64,000 nucleotides of DNA from Planktotalea sp. (GTDB lineage Bacteria > Pseudomonadota > Alphaproteobacteria > Rhodobacterales > Rhodobacteraceae): assembly GCF_018607995.1 (NCBI RefSeq), contig NZ_JABBAL010000023.1, positions 62,001 through 126,000 of the forward strand, given 5' to 3'. Of this stretch, positions 37,401 through 52,400 are shown one piece after another; positions within the stretch are counted from its first letter, which is position 1, and each line of letters begins with the position of its first letter. The position numbers and the translations under genes are program-made. Under the pieces are notes generated by a model, which did not search any database, was not told the origin of the DNA, and was given only the letters and a program-made list of their open reading frames with translations.

Positions 37401-40400
37401 GCACGCAGACCAACATCCCAGTAACGCTTACGCCCTTCCACAGTCGTCGTTTCGCGCCAAACCGTCTTTTTCTTCATGTAGCCTCCACCAGTGGTCCACT
37501 GACGGAAGGTTTCGCTGCGGTTTTTGTAATCGGACAAGTACTGGCCAAGATCACGGTTGTTTTCAGTAAAGGTTGGCTGTGTCGATGGCGTCGCAAACTG
37601 CGAAGAATACTCGGATTTAAGGTTGTTTCCAGAATCGAACAGATCAGCCAAAAGAACCTTCAGATCAGCCGAAGTATCCGTATATTCAAAATATGCACCT
37701 GTTGCGACGTTGCGGACAAGGTTCGTTGACTGCAATTCAATTTGCGTATCCAAAACATTACGGAAACGCGCATAAACTTCTGTCTCCGCCCAATTGCCTG
37801 GCTGGGAACCGCCCAAAGCGCTCAGGTCAGTCTGGGTGATGACATCTTCACCCTCGAGGATGGGTGCCTCGCTTAAACTTTCTTCATTGTAGCTGTAATC
37901 GCTACCAGCGCCAGCAGGAAAATTGAAGAAAATATTGAATGATTTCACATATTTAGTATCGATAATCTGAACGATCGACGATTTACCTTCGGTGTATGTG
38001 TAAAACAGATTTTGCTGCGGCGTGTAGCTGCTGGTCAGACTGTTTACCGTGTGCTCGCTCACGACATTAAACCTTAGACCGGAGCTTGGGTCGCCCGCAA
38101 CAATCAGATCTGCCTTAGAGACCGTGACATCCGTTTGATTGCCGTTTTGTTCATATTTCACACGGTGCGCAATTCCGCCGTTCGGGCGATTTTGCGTGTC
38201 GGTGATCTGGATCACACCAATCCGCTCACGGCTGGCATCGATGCCATTGACGATCAGCTTGTAATTAGAATGGTTGCGGATCGACACATTGGCGTAGCCA
38301 GAAGCCACATGCAGACGTCCCGCGCCTGTTGAAAAGACCTTGCCGGTGATCTCAATCCGGCCCCCCGAGAAATCCATTTCATCTAGGATGATGGCTTTCT
38401 CTGTGTTATCCCAACGTCCGCGCACAGGCAATTGCGTGCCGTTCACGCTGCCGAATGTAATTCCAGCAATGCCGGTTTTAGAGCTACTGATAAGCGATGT
38501 GGTGTAATTAGGCGGATTGAACGTAGACGCAATCGACACTGATGCCTCAAGCTGCCCACTTTGGATCAAGCCGTTCACGTTCACGTAGGTCGCAATGATC
38601 GACACGATGCCATTCGCGATAACCGCAGATCTTGTAGTATCGAAACGAGACGCGTTCAGGGTGGCAAGCGCAGCAGCATCATTCGAATTTGTGTTTTGCA
38701 GATACTTCTGCGTTGTCGTGCCCGGCTCACTACTACCGCCTTCAACACCCGACACGAAGTTGGACAAGCCATCATATGTGCGTGGGTTTGCACCCGCGTG
38801 ATACCAATCCGTCGAGACCGTAAAATCACCGCCAGAGGCAATATTGACCTGTCTGGCTAAAATTTGACCACTAACACGGATCGCAGCGCTTACGTTAGAT
38901 AGGTTTACGGCACCTAGGTCATTGATGATGGAACCCAGAACATAAAGATCAGGCTTCAAATTTGGGACACTGCGATGCAACGCAGGATCAGAAATGCTCG
39001 CATTAAGCGTATCAAAATAAGCCTGAATGTTGTTGAGATACTGATAATGCGAGCGCTGGCGCACATCGATCAGAATATCGATCTGAGCAGGATCACTGTT
39101 TGTGCTTTCCGTCCCTACAACAACATCGTTGACATAAATGTTGCCCGGATAGAATTCACGGTAATCGCCTGTTGCTTCACTGATCCGCGCAACTTTGGAT
39201 GAATTGATAATCACATCGCCCAAGCGCATCTGAATAAACAGATCAGACTTGATGTCGATGGTGACATCCGTATGCGCTTTCATCGTGGGGTTGGCCCCAA
39301 GTGTCAGCGAGTTGAAGTTCGCGGGCGCGCGACCAGGTGAGTTGATGTAGATCGACCCAGGTGCCGCAACGATATCGGGCATCTCGATGAATAGTGTTTC
39401 AAGCGTATCTTGCAAAACACCGCCTGTTGGATTGGTGCGATCCGGTGGCGTTAGACCCAGATCGGTCATTTGACGTGCGATCTGGTCAAGCTGCGCATAA
39501 TATCGCACCAACATTTCAGGGTTCGTGTCCTGCGCTGCGATCAGGGATCGTACTTGTTCGTACTGCGAAGACAACAGCGATGAAACCTGGCCAACACTGA
39601 TTTCTGGCGATTTGATACCGGTCGGGCGCACCACAACGATCTGGTCCACCAAGGCACTGCGAATGAACGCAGCATCGTTTGAACCAAAAACAAACGGATC
39701 CTGCGTTACTTGATTTACGCTCGTTCCAATATGACGCCAAAGCGACGTGTCATCGTAGTTCGTTGTCGTCAGGTTGATCGACATAGCGACATTCGATGGG
39801 TTACCCACAAACTGATAGTGATGACCGGCTTGGCCACCCGCGATGGTGTCTTCGTTCGCCGCATCAACCCGCACGATATCACGGTTATACATGTCCACCG
39901 CGAGGGAGTTTGTGTCCCAGAAACCGATCTTGTAATCCTGTGACGCATTCAAATTATAACGCGCTTTTTCAGCCGTCGTCATATCGCGTTCACTCTGACC
40001 AGCGGCAAGACCATCCAAGGCCTCTGCCCATGGACCGACCAGGAAATCAGCGGCGTAAGCGACTTCGTAAACGGTCCGGTAATTCACACCCGCACGCAAT
40101 TGCGCTGATGGGTCAATGTTTACGGTCGCAGATTCGCTTGCACTACCGGAATTACTGACGCTGTAGCCATAAGGCGGCACGGCGACCGCGACGACCAAAC
40201 CATCGCTGGAATACTGCTTCAAACCGCTTTCCGCAGAGACATATAGATTGCCCGCGGACAGCAGCTGTGAATTGCCCGACACATTAACGGAAGACGTCAG
40301 GCGCGGTGAGTTCTCGATCAAGGCGACACCGATTGACACGCCCGCAGAGACCAAACTACCGTTCGCATCTGCACGTGACACCAATGAGTTAACCGTAAAG

Positions 40401-43400
40401 TTGGCCTTGCCCGCGTTCACTTCGACTTTTGCGCCCGTAATCGTGGAATTTTCAACATCTACCTGCGTGTTGGAATCCGTCAGCGATTTGGAATCCACAC
40501 CCAGGTTCGCAGACAAATAGCCTGTCTGGAACGCAGCCGTATCAGACGTATTGCGAATATTTGCGCGTGTCTCAACAAAAACATTGCCGTTTTGGTTGTC
40601 GACTATTGCGCCACTCATCTTCACTCGAGTATCGGCATCGATATCAACTTCGGACGTGGCTACAGCCAGTCCAGCCAAACCACCAATAGCATTCACTTCT
40701 ACAGAATCCGCCGCAGAGTGATTAGAAAGCGCTCGAATGTTAACGATACTCGGGTTCACAAATGAACCCACGCCAGAGACCCGCGCATCGCCGATATCAA
40801 CCAGTGAATTTGACTTGTTAGAATTGTTGCCCAGTTGTGTCACACTACCGAGGATCGACAAACCAAAAAAGGATGCAGAACCACTGGACACGTTGCGATC
40901 CGCAAGCGCCAAGCCAAACGATGAGGAGGATGACGGCGTGCTTGAGATGATGTGCTCTTTGTAGGTCTGGTTGTAGCTGTCGATTTGAATAGAGCGGCCA
41001 ACAATGGTCGTCTTTTCCGCATCTGTGGACTTCGCAAACTCTACTCGCGCATCGCCCAACGCATTCACATACAGCGCCGCACCTGCGCCCGAGGCAACCG
41101 CATAAGCATACGCATCCGCAGTACCATCCGTAGAACGATCCGCGCTTGCGCCAATGTTCACCGAAGTCGCCAATACTTTTGTGCCTGCACCAACCGAGAT
41201 AAGCGATGTCGTATCGTCGTCCACTCTACTCACAGCACCAACACCGGCAAAACCACCGCCACCACCAACTGTTGTCGCCGTGAAGAGATCAGAGTTCACT
41301 TCAGCGGAGACGTTGACGCGATCCCCTTTCAACTCGGATGCGCCCGAAATATTCACGTGCGCATCGCCATCCTGACCCAAACCCGCTTGCGTTGACGCGT
41401 TCATCGCACCAACCGCGCCAAGGCCCGCTGAGACCCCAAAGGTCGCAGCGCGCACAAGCGCATCGTAGCGCGCTTTCACTTCCACAGCATCCGACGCCGT
41501 GACAACTGCATCGTTGACTTCTGCTTTTACCAAACCGCGCGCTTCCGCGTTGGAGACGTTCACAACAACTGCAATCGCACCGACAGTGATGCCTGTGCCT
41601 TGAGTTCGTGTGATATCGAGATCACCGTATGCATTCACCAAAACGCTCTCACCTGACACAGTCGCTTGACCAATCCGGGATTCAACACGCGATGTATGAC
41701 GGCTCAGCATTGTGGCCGCACCAACAGCAAGACCAATGGGGGCCGCAGCGATGGAAACGTTCGCAATATTGGAAGACATGTCGACATCTTCAAAGGCGTT
41801 CACCGTGATAGAACCAGCCGCTTTCACAGTCCGCGCGCGATTGCCAAGATCAATCTGTGCGCGCACATCATTGCCAGCCAGCAAGGTGATATCAAGACCA
41901 CCACCCGCAGCCGCATATGAGCCACCTGCAAGGGTCACGCCCACCCCGTTCAAATCGGTCAGTTCAGTCAGTGATTTTGCATCAACAAGAATGTCACCAC
42001 CCGCTTCTACACTTACGGCATTGTCCTCGTCTGACAGGATATCTGCGTGGGATGTGTTAGCGACCTTTACTGTCAGAAGACTCACACTGATCGCAACCGC
42101 AGTGCCACTTACCGCAGTAGCAGTTCCAACCATGGTGTTGTCTCCAAAGTCGGTGATTTCGGTGTTGGAATCCGATTCAACCGTGATTGAACCCGCAGCT
42201 TTCATTGAAGTGTTGTTCGAAATTGCCTCAACAAGAGAATGATTTTCAATAATCACGTCAAGGCCCGCAGCCGCACCAGCAGTGCCCATGCCAATCGCAA
42301 TCGCAACAGAGGCCGCAGTGACGGACACTTTTTGAGACTCGGTCGCATTGGAGGTCAGAACAATATCACTAACAGCATCAAAATGGCTGCCCGACACAAT
42401 AACCCGTGTTGCATGCTCACGGATGGGCAGATCCGCATTTCCGTTCGCTTCATTCGCATCTCGGTTCGCTTCATTCAAAGCACTATCCCGACCGATTTTA
42501 CTGGAGGCAAGGCTCACACCAATCGAACCTGCGCCCGCAACAAGGCCAGCGGAAGCAGCGACGGCGGCCGCAACGACCTTAGATTCTGATGTGGTGTTGC
42601 TCACCGCTTCAAATTTGATCGTGCCGTTTCTTAGATCTGAATCAACTATGCCCACCGTCTTCAAGCGCGCATTTGTGCCGATCGCTTTGGTATCGACATA
42701 GATCAAATTTTCACTTGTAGCGCCCGCGCCGGACAGTGCATAGCCGCCGAGAATTCCGCCAGAAAGTGCGACAGAGGCTGCCGTCGCGGTAGCTTTCGCA
42801 GTTGTTGTGCTCGTGGATTGTACAGTGATCGAACCCGCATTCGTGCTGCCTGCAATAACCATCGGCGAATTAACAGCCGCTGCTAGATCATCGGAAATCT
42901 GCGCCTTGGCAATCGCGTCAACATAGTTTTCAGCTATCGCGACGCCGATAGAAATCGCAACACCCGTGTAAAGACCAACCGCCGCTGCAACCGCCGCGCC
43001 AACTGCATGCGCGCTGACATAAGACGTTTCAGAAGTGGTGACCGACAGGCTCCCAACCTGCAACAGGGTCGAGCGATCAGTCATTGCAGATGTGCGCGTA
43101 AGTTCCGCAATGGTCTCTGAATAGACCTCGTTATAAACACCCGCGCCCGCACCAGAAAGTGCGACAGACAAAGTAAGCGATGCCGCAACTGCTGCCGATC
43201 CCGCGCCACCCGCCGCAATGATACGTGCGGAGTTCGTGGCAGAGATAACCGCAGCCCCGGTGATCGTGAATTTCGCATTCGTCATCGACGCACGGGTGGT
43301 AAATTTGTTATCCTCTGCGCCAATCCGGTTAGACACATAAACGCCACCAATCGACGCAGCGCCCGCACCATTGCCCGCAGCACCCGCAACAGCAACCGCT

Positions 43401-46400
43401 GCAACCGTCGCATCAATATTGGTCTCGTTCAGTGCAGTAAGCGTCAGTGATCCAGCAGTGCCAGCGTTCATATTGCTAATTTCTGCAATCGTATCACCAG
43501 TGATTACATTGCGCGCATCTGCGCCAGCGCCTGCAATCGCGAAGCCCAACGAAGAGCCACCAGCGATAGATAAAGAGGCTGCAACGGAAATCGATCTGAT
43601 GTTCAGCTTACTACCAGATTCAGACGTCAACGCTTGAACCTTCAGCTCACCCGCCATCGCGCTAAACATGCCAGCGCCACTAAATCCAGTGATGCGCGCA
43701 TCTGTCTGTGCGTTAATAGTGTTGCGAGCAAGTGCAACAGTGACCGACAATGCGACCGCCGTCGATCCGGCTATCGACACCGCAACGCCCGCGCTGCCAA
43801 CGCCTGCGTATAGATCAGACAAGTTCACTGCTTTGACAGTAATACCATTTGCATGGGTTCTATGCGCTGTTGAGCTGCCTTTGATCTCGGCCAGAACATT
43901 GGATGATCCGTTGTTCGTAGCAGACGAACCCGCGCCCGCCGCTGACAAACCAAATCCGCCTGTGCCAGCGACAGCCACGGAAAGTGCAATAACATCCGCA
44001 CGAATACGCTGCGTCGAAAGCGCCGTTACTCTCAAAGCACCATTCAAAGTGACATCGCTGTCGATAACCCGCGAAACGACAGCAAATCCGCTACCCGCAG
44101 GGACACCACTTGGCAGGCCACTCATGCCCGTTGTTTCGTTAACCGCAATGGCCACACCCACAGAGAAGGCCGCGCCCTTATCACTTAGCGCAACGGCAAC
44201 TGCGACACCTACAACAACGGTGTTGATAGTGGCGGATGATTCAGACTGAACCGTCATTGCATCGCCGCCAGTCACAACAGCGTTTTGAACCAGCGCGTAG
44301 GTTCCGCCGCTAATGTAGTTGCCAGACCCGGCACCACCTCCAGAAAATCCAATCGTGCCACTCGTTGCAGCAACAGCGGCGGCTACAGAAACAGACACTA
44401 TGTTGGCGCTATTATCTGCGGTGACGAAAATGTTGTTCACGCCTGTGTCGTCACCATTTGCGATGACATTACCCGCCATGATCGCACCGGTTTGCGCGGT
44501 AATCTTGTTCACACCCGCCGCAAATCCAACCGCACCCGCGCCAGAAGCACCGCCGACAGCCGCGCTAGCACCTAGACCAATGGCTATAATTTTTGTGGTG
44601 TTCGTTGCGCGTACATTTAGGTCACTCTGGTTGTGCAAATTGATCGTTGATCCGTCTTTGATCTGCGCAATGACAGAACTGTCGATCTCGGAAAGCGCGA
44701 CTGATCCGCCAACCGCAATCGCAACCGCGCTAGCGCTTATCCCAGCACCCGCGACACCAACGGACACCGTAACGATCGAACTATTGTCGGTCGCCGACAC
44801 ATCAAGACCGGCAGTCATGCCTGCTTCTTCAATCGTAGCTGTAGAATTAGACGTCAACGTGACCGCCACCGTGGAATCCACAGATGCATCAATTGTGCGC
44901 GTGATCGTTGTTTTTGCTAGGTTAAATCCAATTGCCGCAAGCTTTGACCCTGCAATTGCCGCTCCGATATTGACCATCTGTGCCGACTTTTCAGTGCCCT
45001 TATCAACGACGGATTCACCGGATGCATCTATGGAATCAAAAGCATCATTGGGTAGACCTGCAAAGGCCTGATCCCGGTATGGATTACTGATCTCTGAAAC
45101 GGGTGGCTGTGTACCAGCGCTGACGCTGACATGGCCGCTCGCCACGATTGTGAGGCTGCCGTTAAGATGCGTCGTTACGGAGCGCGTTTGCGTGACAAGG
45201 CCGAGAGCGACGCCGACGCCACCAAAACCAACGCCGATGCCAAGCGCACCAGCAATCGATGTGATCGAAGAACTATCGCTGCTTGCGGCATTCAACGATG
45301 TAACCGACCAGTTTTTTGCAGAGCTTGGGTTAACGTTGATGCCTACATTGCCGCCCAGCTCTGTCACGGCGACAGATCCCCCAAGCGAGAACCCACCAGC
45401 GCCAGCGCCACCGATTGCCAATGTGACAACCGTTTGATCGGCATTTGCAGTGATCGATGTTGTGTCCGACGCGGTCACCCCGCCATCAAAATCGACTGTA
45501 ACCGGCGTGTCAATCAAGTTGATCGCAACCGAAGCACCTCCAGCACCACTTTTGAAGCCCTCGGTCGGCACCGCAATCGCCAACGCACCTGCCACAGCGG
45601 AATAATCGGAACGATCATCCGCCGCGATCGTCACTTCACCACTCACGTGGATATTGGATGCATCATCGACAGACAACACAGTGCTAAGCGTGGATTTGTT
45701 CACTGCAGCGCTGCCCGCAAGGCTTAAATTGCGCGACGCAGCAGCACCGATGGCAACGGCAACGAAGGTCTGATCGGTGACGCTTGCGAAGCCTATGTTA
45801 CCAGTGCTCGAACGCAGATCAGATCCACTGATCATTAGCGCAGTGCCGCGGGTTTGACCGCGACTGTTGGTAGCTTTTGAAACAGTGTTAATCGCAATTC
45901 CGATACCAACAGCCACTTTACCAGACGCAATCGCAAGTCCACCAGCACCCACACCGAAGTAAGATGTGTCAAACGCTCCTAAAATGATCCCTTGATTGGA
46001 CGCATTATCCAAAGCGACGTTTACCAATTCAGTGACCGTAGACGTTTCAACGACGTTGATCGCGGCCATGCCCGCACCAGCTGCACCACCGGGCTTCGCT
46101 GAATTTTGCGCGGCAATGCCAGCTGCAATCGTATCAACCCGCAAGGAATTCGTTGCAGTCGCGGTGAGTTCACCAATGCCGTCAGTCTGAACCAGATTGG
46201 CCAGGTTCGTTTCAGTGATGGCGGTCAAAGACGCGACAGCAACACCAATGCCAACACCGCCTTTGCCACCATAAGAAACAGCGCCAGCAAGTTGCAAACG
46301 CGATGCGTCATTGATCGCTTGGACCGTCAAATCAGAAGCTTTGGCGAAGGTAATCTTGGTCGTGCCGTCCACGCCTCTCAGCGCTGCTTCAACGGTTGTT

Positions 46401-49400
46401 TCATCAACAACAACAACCACGGAGCCTGAAACCGCAATGCCCTTGCTACCCTTGGATGTCGCTAAACCCGCCGCGAAACTGTATGATCCGCTCGTGTCGC
46501 GCGCCAAAATGGCCAATGCGCCACTGATCGTCGCAGAACCCGTTAGATCGATGGTCATCGGCGACATGATTGTCTCGACCAGGGCTTTGATTGTCTTAGT
46601 GCTGTCAATCACTGTGACCGCGCCCGCAATGCCGGTACCGCCGCTGGCAGAGGAATCAATTGCGCCAGAGCCTGACACAAGAATACGTAGGGCTTCATCT
46701 TCCGCCGTCACCGACAAAGAACCGGCTCTCAACATTGGCACATCAGATACACGGGCCGTTACTGTGACCATATCATTTAACACTGATGCGGATCCGGACA
46801 CTGCATAACCACTTGTGCTTGCGGGACTATTTTGGCTCACACCACTTGGTGACGCTGCACCGCTGCCCGCGCTTGCGGAGGATGATCCACCCGCGCCCGG
46901 CGCTGTGACTGGCGCGGCTTGCGTTACTCTGGACACCGCTGCGGCCAACAGCACCGTTCCACCGCTGGACCTTGCATCAACTTGCATTGCGCCCGTGATA
47001 TCAAACTCTGTTCCGCTTGAGGCGCTAGCAGTTTCAACCAAAGCTTCGGCTGTGCGCGTCAAGTAGACCGTATTTCCAGTGAGGCCGACCGCTACGTTCT
47101 CGGAGGACGGGAGAGCACCAGCAAAATTGAAGATATGCACAGTATCAAGCGCTGTGAGATCCAGGTCGTTCCCTAAAGTCAGGCTGGCACCGCTATCAAG
47201 TTTGCTGCTCGCTTCGCTCGTTAGCGATACATGGTTCCACGTGCCTGTCATCGATGCGTCAGACCCTTTGCCACCGCCTGCAACCAAACCCATCAAAAAA
47301 GAATTTGCATCTGATTTAATCTCTAAATCATAGGCGTTTATCGTAGCTCGCCCGACTGTGGCATGGGCAATAGATTGGGCGAATGTGACACCAGCACTCG
47401 CACCAACAGCTTTGCCCACTTCCCCATTTTCTTGCCCGGGAATATTGGCCAATTTCGTGCCCTTAATGTTTTTCTGAAGGGTTTTGTATTGAGAACCAAA
47501 GGCAGTCCACTTGCCATTCCTATCATCCGCTACAGCTCTTCCAAACCCAAGACCCGGCAACACAAAATTACCCGCAATGTTCAAAACGTCGTTTTTAGTG
47601 TCTGCGAGAACTTCAACCGATTGTGCAGATGTCGCCGCAGTTCCCACCGTAACAGGTCTCACCGTAACTGTGGCCCCATCAGCGATGCTGGCATCGGATC
47701 GATAATTCAGTTCAGCGTGACCATAAGCAAGGGCAATTCCGACAGTCGAACCACGTGCATAACTTTGCGTCCAGAGATCAAAACCATTCACTTTGAAACC
47801 GAAATTGTCATCCAGATATTCCGATACGGTTGCATAATATTTCGTCTTTTCGCCTGAGAAGGTGACTTCTTCCCACAAAACGCTGTCCGTATAATCTTCG
47901 CTCACGGCACCCAAATCAACGTCATTGCGCTGCGCTTTTGAGCGGTAACGATTGCCATTCGCATCAACCGTATCACCAATTTCCAAAACCCTAATCAGGC
48001 CATCAGTTTTGTTGTGTGTTGCAGAGGAAAACGCATCAACGAAAGGTTCGATCAAATTGACAACGGGCAAGCCGCCTACATCAATCTTATTGCTCGCACG
48101 CGCACGCACAGAAACCAAATCGCCTGCATTCAGCGTAACCGTGCCTTCAATTTTTGCAAAGGCTGTGATGTTATAGACGCCAATGTTGATCGCGATGCTC
48201 GCACCGTATGGGGCCAATGGCTGAGCCGAACCGGCCTCAGTCTCAGTCTCGGTCTCGGTTGCGCCATCTTCATTTTGCTCAACCGCAGCACCTTCATTTT
48301 GCACAATCGCTTGTGCTGCCTGCTTGGGGCGCGCGGCGGCGGTGGACGCGACCGTTGTACGACCCGCAACAGTAAGCTCAGAATTGGTCATTCCATCAGC
48401 AAAACCAAGGTTCGCGTGAACTGTATCGGTATCATGCATAATAGCGATAGCGCCCGAGATCTGGAAACTGGGCGTCACGGGCGTTTTCACAATTTTTTCA
48501 CCAATCCAGTTGGTTAAACCACCTTTTTTACCTTGGGCTTGGTTGCTCTTGTACTTTTTGACAATGGCCGCGCTCCCAACTGATCCGAAAGGAAAAAGAT
48601 TAGCTTTGACCTTATCAACGACATTGCCCAAAGCGGCGCCAACACCAGCTGTCGCGTTCAAACCAACAGATTCGACCGGTAAAGCATACAAACGCTTAAC
48701 GTTGACACCCAATTTGTGTGAACTCGCTTCAACAATAAGATTGCCGCTCACATTCAAACCGGCAGAAGCAACACGCGATGTTGTCGTGTTTTCACCTTCC
48801 TCTATAGCAAGCGCTATTGCGCCACGTTTCTTGGCGGGAACCGTCGAAGAAATATTACTGTAAATACGTTCAATCGTATGCCCGGTAGCGCGCAAATCGC
48901 CACCCACTGTGCTGTCCACCTGCGGCGTAACCAACAAATCATTCGTGATATGCACTTGGTTAACACCGATTGATACCGCAGCAGGTCCAAGGCCGGTATT
49001 GGCGATGTGTGTTGTGCTCGACGCATCGACCATCGAAGTCGCACCGAAATCACCCGCAACCTGAAGTTTTGATTCGATAACGACGTTCTGCTCGATATCG
49101 GTTATTGCAACAGCAACACCCAAAAGTATCGCAATTGGTACAGCGGCGACAACAGTTTCAGTGACCACTGAAATATTAACATTGCCATGAACACCAGTGC
49201 CCGTTGCGACAATCCGGCTGTCCATGGTTGCGACAACATTTACACGCGCCACAACCCGCGAGGTTGCGGCGACGAGAGCAAGAGATTCGACCACATCGGT
49301 GATCATGGGGATCGAACCAAACGGCACAATGACCGGCAATTTACCAACCCGAATATCCATGTCGATGTTACGCGCCTGCATTAGTGCTTCGTCACCAGCT

Positions 49401-52400
49401 GGGCCCGTGCCGCCAATATTGATGTCTACATTCAAATTTTGAATGTTATAAAAACCGGACGTCCAGCTGCGATCCTCCACATCAATCTTAATCAAGATGT
49501 CGTCAGTCGTGATAAGGCTCGCGCCGCGTGCAAGCTTATAGCTGGAATCTGTGATTTTAATCTTACTCGCGGACGTAACCGTCGCGAAGATGCCCAACCA
49601 TTCAGCACGGAAACTCACCGCTCCTGAAAACGAAATGTCAGAGGTGATATCAACCGACACTGTTTTACTATCATCCACACGCGTTTGGGTGATTTTTTCA
49701 GCGGCTACAATGTCCGCACCAACCGATAGCTCTGCGCCGCCCGTGATGCTAATCGCGTCAACCATAGCTTCGTTCAGTTCACCATCAACAAGTTGATAAA
49801 CCTTGTCAGCGCTGGTTGTGCCGGTAATGCTAACCGCTCCGGCATCCAAACCAGCGACGCTATCGATGATAATCTGATCCACGCCCAGACCCGCAACAAT
49901 CTGATCAGCACCGCCACCGCTGCGGTAGACAAAATCACCCGTAAAATTGGACGCATTTACGTTGTTGGCACTGCTATCGCCGCGTAATTCTACGACGTCA
50001 GTATTTGTCGCTGTGAACATAGTCGCAGCATCAACACCTGCGGCGTTCAAAGTGACCGTATGCTCACCAGCGGTCGTTGACACCACCATGGCTCCCGCAA
50101 GGCCCGCAACAGAACCGATCACATGGTCGCGGCCCGCGCCACCATTCACAGTATCTACGCCGCCCCCACCAAGCACAATCAGATCATCGCCGGATGAACC
50201 AACAACGTCATCCACACCTGCAAATGTACTGATGTAAACGCTTTGATTGCCGCCAAGGCCCAGCGTAATGCTCGCACCGTTTGAGGTCACACCCTTAAGG
50301 CCAAGCGCGTTCAACATCAATTCATTCAGATAGAATTCTGTGGACGTCGAACCATAAGACGTGTCTTCGGAATTGTTGACCATCACACCTTCGATGATCA
50401 AATTCTGACCACCCGCCGTGCGCGTCGATGTCAGCTCTAACGCACCGTTTACGATCTGCGCGGTCAGGCCGAGCGACCCGGTATTGCCCGGATTAAACCC
50501 GCTCATGCCGTCGTCACCGTCGGAGTCTCCATCGCCCGTGCCATCGTCATCAAACGAGATCAGGTCGGCAATTGTCTGCGCATTGGGTGAGAGCGTGATA
50601 TATTCAACAGAGCCGTCACCATGGGTCACTTTCAACGAGGCTTTGGTGCCCAAAGGCAGACCCGCACCGCCATTCAATGTTTCAATCCGCGTCGCCAATG
50701 ACAGCTCGCCACCTGTCAAACCGCTAGCATTAATGGTATCGTTTCCAGAGGTGCCTAGAAGTTGGAAATCCTCAAACGCGCCGTGGCTCACTTGCTGCGC
50801 GGTGCCAGTTGCAAAGGCCAAACTCGCATCCGCAAGCGTCAAAGATGCACCCGTTGCAGTCAAACGGTCATAACCCGTACCGCCTTGCAAATAGGTGCTC
50901 GTATTATCAAACACACCCGCACCAGTGACGGTCAGGAAATCATCGCCCGCACCCAAATCAACGCGGTGGTTCGCACCAACGAGAAAGATGTCGCTTTGGT
51001 TTGAACCCTTTAGTGTTACATCACCAAGGTAGGCTGACACATCCGCCCAACCCGCTGTGATACTGTCGATTGTCAGGTCTACCTTTTCAAATTCGCTCAC
51101 GATTTCCGCAGCACCACCGCGCGTACCGACCGTGATAACGCCCGTTTGATTGCTTAACGTGCCGGACAGATCAGAGACCGCGTTTAAGCCAACGCCCAGA
51201 TCACGCCCGCCCTTGGACATCTTGAACTCAATCGAAATCGATTGAACCAAGCCATTTCCATCACGCACTGTGGTAATATCAAAGACCTCACCAGAGAATT
51301 GACGGAATCCGCCAATGTAGCTGGCCAATTCTTCATCAGTCGCAGCAAAGCTAATCTTGGAGGAAGTGAGCGATGGCATGCCAGTCTGCGTCAAAATCAA
51401 ACGGAAACTGTCATCCGCACTCGCTCCACCCGCAAGAGTTAGATCAACCTTATGATTCGTATCAGGATAGGCTTCATTCTCATCCAACAACAGGCTACGC
51501 CCGTGATGCAGCGTCCCTGCACCCAATTCATATTGGTTAAAGCCGGATTCAAGAAGCGTGTCGGTGCCGCCGTTACCATCAAAAACATCAAAGCCAAGAC
51601 CACCACTAATAATGTCATCGCCGTCCCCGCCGAGCAATTGGTCGTCACCCGCGCCGCCAACGAGCTTCACATCAATGTTTGTAATTGCGCTTGCGTTGAA
51701 GACGTTCACACCCGCGTCACCGCGTAGCTCGATGTTTTGGATATTGCTTAGCGTATCAAAAACACCGGTTGATTTAAGAATTGTCGCGCTTGCTTGTGAT
51801 CCAGAAAGTGTGCGATCGCCTGCGATATCAAAGCCGACATACATGTCTCCAGCCGGGACAGGTTGTACCACTCCGTCAACTGGGGGCGGCGCAACGTTGC
51901 CGCTGATGATTATGTCAGAGCCTCCGCTCGAGACGAATGTATCATCCAAACGCGTGGAACCGGTTAGCGTGTCATCGCCAGCACCACCGCGCAGAATAAC
52001 GGACCCCGCCGAATAGCCAGCGGCAGTAATCGCGACTGCCGATGCAAACGTGTCCTGCGCCATGATAATAGCGCCTTCGATGCTTACCAAAGACGCAGTT
52101 TCAGCACCATGAACAAGCGAACTATTCAATACAGTCGCGTCCTGCGTAACCCTATCAAAATATAGGGTATCTGTGCCACCACCACCATCAATAGTCCGCC
52201 CGGCAACACCGCGCATCCCCAATTGGTCGTCACCGCCCAAACCCTGCACCGAAACAGTCGATGCATCGCCGATAAGCGTATCATAATACTGTGTCCCAAT
52301 CAGCGTTGTGACCGAACCTTCAAAACTGTAAAGACCCGTGACGTTCTTGCTTAGGCCGGTGTAACCCAGATCGGTGGTGACATATTTCACATATTCTTCG